Positions 23,401-31,810 of a stretch of 37,153 nt of DNA are shown here, in pieces. The notes beneath the pieces were generated by a model. That model was not told the DNA's origin. It saw only the letters and a program-made list of their open reading frames with translations, and did not search any database. The DNA comes from Plakobranchus ocellatus (Eukaryota > Mollusca > Gastropoda > Plakobranchidae), in contig BLXT01008059.1 of NCBI GenBank assembly GCA_019648995.1, forward strand, positions 1,164,059-1,201,211. The letters run 5' to 3'. Within the stretch, counting starts at the first letter, position 1; the number at the start of each line of letters is the position of its first letter. Position numbers and translations under genes: made by a program.

Positions 23401-26400
23401 TAACCGATTACCATTCCTACACTACCAGCCTGAGCCAGGACCCATATGAGTTTATACCTGAGTTTGCTGTCTGAGTAAATCGTATAATTTGGACAGATGG
23501 CTATATGCTGATTACATAGGAATGGATACAATAGGTTCTAACTCTCATCTGTGCATTTTGCATTGTTGATAACATGGTTGATTATTGACAGAATTTAACC
23601 TATTTCAAAAGTTAATATTGCTGCAGTCCCAGATATGAGTCTAATTATGGTTTTGCATGATTGACTTTAAATGAAAACCATTAGAGGTGTGAAATTTATT
23701 CATCTCTATAAATAGCCCTCTCTATAGAGATGCTGCAGACTTTCTTTACATAAAGCACTGGAAATTTTTTATTTCTTTGCTTTAAAATTTTGATTTGATT
23801 TCAGTGATGAAGATTCCCAACTCGACTCATTTTGTGAGACTGCTACACATACAATTTTTTGAACATTTGAGAGTGAAAGTTTTAAGAGCAATAATATTAG
23901 TCATTGCATACTGGATAACTATTTTGTTATTAGGTTCTCAACATACAGAAAATTAGGTGAAAACCACTGTGAAAATTGTGTCGACATCATTCAAGTTTTT
24001 CCAATCCGTATCAATACTATTCCAATTTCATTTTTATTGTGTAACACAAAAGAAAACTATTAATACTAAGAGGAAAACCTGAATTTTTCTCCTGTCTAAA
24101 TGGTCAAAAACAAAGACAGAGGAGTATTATCAAAACAATAATCATTTTGCAAAACTGCTCTTATATGTGAAAACAGAAAAGAGGAAAATCAGTACTGACC
24201 CTCTTTGCCTTTGCGGGTGCCTCCTTCCTGCTGGGGCTCTGTGTACGGGACGAAGAGGCCGAGCGAGTGCGGAGAGTTGTCTTAGTAGTACCCCTGGGTA
24301 TGTCTCCCTTCAGCAGAGCCTGAAAACAACAGATGTACAACAAAAAGTTATTATAGAGGCTAGGCCTTGATAAGAAACAAAAGACACTGAGAAATTATTC
24401 CTATCTAATTTTTTCTTCACCATTTCTTATAGCGTGATTGTTCATGACAAAATCACAATGTCTAAAATGAGGAAGCCAAAATCTTCCTCTCCTGTATTCA
24501 AATATGAATCATTACAGTAATGAGTATTTCACACATGTCTTGAGTTTAACTCTTTAACCAGTTATTTTTTTTAACTCATTTTTTTTTTATTTTTCTCCCT
24601 TGTCAACAAGGGTGTATTTTTAAAATGCCCATAAATCACTCAATTTTTGTTTCAGCTTATTGTTCAACACACCAAATGAAAGGGAAAGGAACATGGTAAA
24701 CTGTGAAAGCAAAATTATATAACTTTTTCTCTTAATGCTGTGTTATTGTGTGAGTGCAAAAAGTGGTCATGTACGTTGAGGGCGTTTTTGACTGGATAAG
24801 CGGTTGGTTTGAGAAACACTCTGAGCGTTTCTGACTGGTTAAAGAGTTAATATCCCATATAACATTTTTGGAAACGAAAGAGGAAATTTGCTTTTTCACA
24901 TCTTTTACACCATGTTTAGCAACTCTAAAGGTACATATTATCTTGGCACAAAAAAATCTTTGCAGGCCTTGAGGGCATGATCATTTGCACTGCCCAAAAT
25001 AAGTTTGTTTCAATATTTTCCTTAATATTGTTGGACAATTCCTCACAAAAGACATATTTTGTATGGACATCATCATCATCATCATCAGGTACCTTGTCTG
25101 GAATAGACATTGGCGATCATGTTCCTCCATTTAAACCTATTCTCAGTTAAACTTTTCAAGTTGTTATTGCTACCCTTGCCTATTGCCCATGACTTAAGAT
25201 TTTCAATAAAAGTTATTCTCTGTATACCTCTATCACGTTTGCCTCCAATCTTTCCAGTGATTGCTAAGTGTTATAAACCCTTATGTCGGCAAACATGGCC
25301 TAAAAATTGTAGTTGCCTCTGTCTTATGGTTTTAATTAGTGATTGCTCGAGATTAGCCTCTTTCAGAACCAATTCATTTGACATTTTTCTGTCATTCTTC
25401 TGATAAACCACATCTCTACTGCATCTAGGTTTTTCTCTATTTCTTTGTTTTTTTGTCCAACACTCACTAACATACAACAGTACTGACCATACATATGTTT
25501 TAATTACCCTTATTTTGGTTGTCATACCACTGTTTCTATTTGCCAGTATTGGTTTCATTTTTTGGAATGTATCTTTGGCCATGGCTATTCTTTTACTTAT
25601 TTCACTTGTGCATCTGCCATCTGATGTTATAAGGTAACCTAGATATTTGAATTTTGTAACTTGTTTGATTTTTTTGCCTTTGCTAACGAGATTGCACTTA
25701 AGGTTAGAGGATTTCTTTGAGATGACCATTCATTCCATTTCTTTACATTCAGAGAAAGACCCATTTTTTCGCTCTCTAAACCTACAGCATGTAGAAGTTT
25801 TTGGAGTTGCTCGCCAGATTCTACTATTAAAACTGTATCATCTGCATGCCTGATTCTCTCCATTTATNNNNNNNNNNNNNNNNNNNNNNNNNNNNNNNNN
25901 NNNNNNNNNNNNNNNNNNNNNNNNNNNNNNNNNNNNNNNNNNNNNNNNNNNNNNNNNNNNNNNNNNNNNNNNNNNNNNNNNNNNNNNNNNNNNNNNNNNN
26001 NNNNNNNNNNNNNNNNNNNNNNNNNNNNNNNNNNNNNNNNNNNNNNNNNNNNNNNNNNNNNNNNNNNNNNNNNNNNNNNNNNNNNNNNNNNNNNNNNNNN
26101 NNNNNNNNNNNNNNNNNNNNNNNNNNNNNNNNNNNNNNNNNNNNNNNNNNNNNNNNNNNNNNNNNNNNNNNNNNNNNNNNNNNNNNNNNGATTTTTGTAA
26201 AATGGCTCATTAAACTGATTGCTCTATGAAGTTCACATTCTGTTGCTCCTGGTGTTTTAGGCAGTGCTATAAATGTATTAATGCTATATATGTCATACAC
26301 AATTAGCCAGTTTTCCTCTTTGAAAAACTCACAGTGTGCAGATAAAAAACTCACAGTGTGCACATACAGGCTCTTTCAATAGTTTCGAATGTTCTATTCC

Positions 26401-29400
26401 AATTCACATGGTCTAGTGCAGGGACATTAAAATTTCTGAAGTCTCACAATCAATTCAAGATTCGTGGAAAGCTATTTTTTTATGGATACAAAATTTTCTT
26501 GCAATCTTCAATACAGTTTTTAAGCCGAACTTTTTGCTTATTTTATCTTTTATTCAAACAACAGCTAAGAAATAAAGGCAAAGACAAAAACGAAAAAAAA
26601 AAAATTAATTAAAAGAAGACAATCTGTCTCCTTTATGGTTATCATCTTGAATTGTAGATGTCAAAGATCAAATAACAGAAAAAGATATGGATACACCAAA
26701 TCATTATCCATAAAACCTGTTTTTATTTATCCAACAATGGTAGTAGACTTAAACTCCTTAAAAAAGAAAAACAATCATACGCCCCATTGAGATAAACAAA
26801 CCTGTAGATCATCAGCTTGTGCCCTGTAGTAGTCACGGTCCTCTTCAATGGTGCGAATGAAAATATCCAACTTGCTGGGGATTTTGGTCTTCTTGGTTGG
26901 TCCATTTTTCTTCTTCAACCTTTCTATCTCCAAGACAAGCTCTTTTTCTGAAAAATGAGGGTTTACTTTGATATTTCTTTGTGATATCACTAGTCTATAT
27001 ATGTTGAAAATATTTCACAATTAGACACTTATTCATATTTGATTTGAGGATAAAAGTTAGCTCACCTAAAATTTTTTAAAATATACAAATACGGCACTCC
27101 CAGAAACATATAAAGAAGTTTAAGGATCCTGAAGATGCAACGGTGGTTGAAGGAAATGAAATAAATATGGTAAAAGAAAACAACGACCAACTGAAACTTA
27201 TAAAAACAAATTAAACAACAAAGAGTATACAATATAATGTTTTACCCATAAACTTTAAGCTTATAGTTTATGTCATGATCTTAGCTTAGCGAGTATCTAT
27301 GCTATCTTATTTGTGATCATCATTTTTTTACTTAATAAAGCCTTATGGGTGAAACGTTACATAAACTCTGTGTTGTTTAATTTGTTCTTATAAGTTTGAG
27401 TTAATGGTTGCATTCTCTCACCTAAAATGAAATAGTCAAGTCTTATTTTGGGATGAAAAAATAAAATAATTTGTATTTTTTGAGATAAGGACATATATCC
27501 TTACTTTCAGCTCTGCGTTCATGCATGGCTGTGCATTCTGAAGTTCTATTATAATCATGGGAACTATCAGGCCATTAGTATCAAATTGCTTGATCTAAAA
27601 ATCATTCATAAAAGCTGTCAAGCATTTTAACATATGAGCCACCTGTAGACAATCTTTTCTGAAACAAAAACCCACCATTTGCTGTGAGCTTATTTGCCCT
27701 TTGCACCAGTCGTTTCTTTTCTTCAGTGATTCTGTCTACCAAACCTTCCAGCCTCACATTGTCTGCCTCTCGTGTTGACAGGCGAGAACGAACATCTCCC
27801 AGCTCCTTCATTAACCTACTCTGTTCCTGGAGGAGTGAGACACAGGAATGAAATACATGGAACAAAAACCTTTCTCAAGTATTGACTACAATCAAATATG
27901 AATGAGTGACATTGTCAATTGCTCTGCAGTTTTGCGGCCACACTGCTGTGAAATTTTAGATCAATGGCCAATATTACATTTGCATTTACTGGAAATAAAG
28001 TAGGGGTGCTGTGAAGTAATACTGAGTTTGCCAAAATTCACATCTCAAAACAAAGCTTACTTTCAGAATCGACAGAATATATTCAATGCTCACTGAATAT
28101 GATGTCCTTTCCTATTAAAGCAAGCAACAGAAAAAAAAAAATACCCATCTTTCAGACACTCACAAAATATATGGTTGTTATAATTAGTCAAGCCTCTAAA
28201 TTTATATACTTCAAACATCTGTATTTACATTTCATGTTCCGAAATCATTCTTATTTTTGCTTGCACTTCAAGTGAGATTGAAATAAAAAGCATTTATGCC
28301 TTCCTTCAATTCTGACTTATGTTTTTCACTTACTGCCTTCATTTGGGCCACTGTCAAATCCATATCTTCCAACTCATGCCGAGATTTCTCCAACTCTTCC
28401 TGAAATATATAAGAGTAAAAAGCTTTTGTTGAAAAAACACCCACACCACTCTCATCAAATTTTATGAAATAAATTTTAAAATTATTTCGAGGAAAAAAAA
28501 TTCAGTTTAACTTATCCCTAAATCAAGAATTCTCTCTTAATCTATCTTCCTTGAAAAGCCAGAGCTTTTACTGCACCTTAATTTTTTGATTGTGATCTAA
28601 ACTTTTATTTTTTTCCCAGAGGCCCCCAAAAAGTCTAACAATCTTTCTTTCCTATATTTTTTATGTATTTTTGGTTGTGACATTCGCAATAATAAAAAAT
28701 ATGTTAGGAATTATGGATTGTTTTTTTTAAACTAATCTGGTAACTAAGACAGAATTGAATTTCGATATTAAAATTGGAACAAGGAAATAAAAGACGCGGC
28801 TGTAGGACTATATAACAAAAACTTAGGCTCTCAAAAATTAGACACAAGTGAAGACAAATGGCCAAAAACCTGTATACAGAATAGACTTATGGAGCAGGAT
28901 AGAGGAATGAGTATATGAAAGTTTATAGCAGCCACGTTTTTCCTCTTCCAACCTATTTCACTTCCCACAGCAAATGATACTGTAGAACATGCCTACAGTA
29001 AGCAGACTAGAGAATCTGTTGCATGCATTCAACTTTTACAAGCTGAACCATTTATATCAGGAATAAACTGCATTTCTATAAGTTTAAATGAGCATGACCG
29101 TGTTGAGTGTGTGAGAAGAAATATTTGAGTATAAGAAAGAATTAAAAAGGCACAGAATAAGATAACAAATTATGCGAAAGAAAGAGAATTAGCTTGCAAG
29201 TGTATGAGAGAGGGATAGATAGAGGAAGGGTGAGCGATGTGAGTGAAAGAAAGAGGAAGAGAGAAAGAGAGAAAGAGATAGAGAGAGAACATGAGAGAGA
29301 CGGAGAGATATAGAGGTAGGGAAAGACATTCAGAGATGATGACAGAGTTAAGAGAGTGAGAGGCTGAGTGTTGTCTGTGTATGTGTGTGCTGAGAGAGAG

Positions 29401-29407
29401 ACAGAGG

Positions 29408-29461
<54 letters not shown>

Positions 29462-31355
29462 ATTATATTACAATGAATCTAATGTAAATATGGCTTTGCG
29501 GGAAAAAAAGACAAAGATAAGCTTTTGTATGATTGTCCCTCACGTTATGCTAAGCACAAACACATTACTAAGAGTAGATTTACAGAATAACTTAGATTTC
29601 AATCTTCGTACTTTAGAATGATTTTAAAATTCTGAAAATTTTCATGTCTGTAATTTTAACAAAAGATAAAGAATCAGCAATTCCATACTTGCATACAGAA
29701 AAGAGAAAAGAAAAAAACTAAACATGAGAACATTTTCATAAATATTCTCCATTTCTGTAAAACCAAAGTGCACCCAACAAGAATTTCTAGGAACATGTTA
29801 AAAGAAAATTAATATTGAAGGGAAATAATTCTCAAATAATACAAATACATTACCGCATTATTACAATTAACATCAAGAGAAGAAAGCTCCTGCAAGAAAA
29901 ACATTACAAGCATACAGAACAATGACAACACTAAATCGTGTCTTTAAAAGTCAAGTTTTCTTTTTTAATCTAAACTACTGATTTTTGCCCCATTGGACTG
30001 GAGCATCTTTTCAAATTAGCTAAATGCCATGCAAAAATTATCAATCTAATCCATACATGTAAAATTTTGAAGGCTACATTGTTTTCAGCCACTGTAACTC
30101 TTTCACACGAGCATGTCTTTCTGAAAGTCCTGACTTATGATTTGTGGTGACCAGGTGCAATAAAAGAATGGAATGAAGAACATTTTACCCTTTTTTGGGA
30201 TGTTTTCACAGGAAAGTGAAAATAAAAATATTTTGTTCTGTGTTAATTTTGCGGGACAAGAAAAAATGTGGTATTTAACTACAGGCTGTGGGATTGCACA
30301 ACCACTTTCTTCTGTTTTGTTTTTTTACTACTTCATCCTCTTCCACTTCTTTCAATGTGACACAAAGCGCAAGAAAAAATTGCAAAAATGTCACATTAAC
30401 CCCAATCAAAAGGAGGTTTCCTGAGATACTCACAGGATGCTCAGAGTCACTAGACTATAGAGAGCTGCTTTTGCATCCTGTTGACTCAATGCTGCTACAT
30501 TTCTTTTGAAATAGATCCATATTGTGTAAATTCTAAAAGAAAAGGGATTCAATGGAAGTAACCACATCATTGTATGATTCAATGAAGGTAACCAGATCAT
30601 TCTATAATTTGACACCAAAATTTGATTATAGTATATGCCGTCTGTGGAGCCTCATAAAAAGCCCTTCGGTATTTATGGTCATCAGTATCGTTTATCTCTG
30701 CTGGTGTGTATGAAATATTTAACTTTATATGATTTACGTTTTCTTCACATACCTCCATGTGCCACAAAATTATGAAGCACACAACTTTTTAGTCCACATC
30801 ATCTTGACATGAACATCAAAATTGTACAGTAACCTCTAACCTTTGCTAACCTCGACCTTCATTGCTATAACCCAGGCTCACCTTAGCCTCGTTCATCTCC
30901 CTGTCTGCAGCAATGACCACACTGTTCTTGTCTGCCTGCAGCTGCTTGGCCCGCCTCTCCTGGCCTGAGAGCACAAACTCCAGGTCCCGGGTTTTGCTCT
31001 GGTAGGTGTCTGCCTTGTTCTCAACAGCGTCCAGCTGCAGGGTGGCCTCTCGAAGTTTGCGCTCATACTCCCTGGTCTTGTTCTGTAGGTAGTCCACCTG
31101 GTATGGACAAACATAAGACAGTGCTGAATGATCATCTTTTATTAGATGCAAATCCACAGAAAAGTACTGCAGTACCCAATTAAAGAGCAGTATCTTCAGG
31201 GCTAAGCCTTTGGACGATACTGCTTTTTTTTTTGGCTTCGACAGAATATCAGAACAATGACCATTCTAGTTCACCAAAACTTAATAATCTCTGAAAATGA
31301 GTTACTCTCCTTTACATTTATTTGGGTATAAACACTTTTCTGGTAAGGTCAAACC

Positions 31356-31386
<31 letters not shown>

Positions 31387-31771
31387 AATACTCTAAAATG
31401 TTAAAAGAGAGCGGAAACCAGCGGTGTTAACAAAATATCATCATTGCTCTCTGAAAAGACACAACTTTCAAATATTTACAACAAATATAGTTCTTAGCTG
31501 ATGATATCATTCAACAGAAAAGCGCCAATATACTCTGAATGAGGGAAATGTAAGAGGCTAAAACTTATTTTGTTGTTTTCTTTATGCCTTAGGAGTAGCG
31601 AAAACAATTACTGTTTTTCTTTTGCTGTTGTTGTTGTTGTTTTTGGAAAGAAAATAACACGTGTGTAAGATACATAAAACGTGAGAGAAGACTTAACAAC
31701 GTAAAAGCAGCAACGAAAAAAATGCACTCTCACTCTGAGACTACTATATTCTTCCTTCCTTCTCCCCGCCC

Positions 31772-31810
<39 letters not shown>

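Larger units (their letters stand above)
20686..24199 (-). other. Introns between exons 6 and 9
   Basis: 20686-21930, 22024-22729 and 22856-24199 show no further exon. A weak TTAA-bounded inverted repeat lies at 21117-21253 (see findings). The rest is unremarkable AT-rich sequence. Confidence 0.75.
28400..30881 (-). other. Intron between exons 2 and 3
   Basis: It contains the candidate microexon, the GA-rich block and a 30-bp tandem duplication, all listed separately. The rest is AT-rich with no further coding signal. Confidence 0.8.

Noticed and set aside
24203..24211. GC-AG donor in exon 6 (AAG|GCAAAG)
   Set aside because: The normal donor AGG|GTCAGT just downstream keeps phase 0, so no unusual intron type is needed.
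25827..26363. 178-residue open frame spanning the assembly gap
   Set aside because: Most of it is N. The real content is the two flanking pieces of the LINE reverse transcriptase.
29170..29463. 97-residue Ser/Leu-rich open frame
   Set aside because: Low-complexity reading of the (AG)n block inside an intron.
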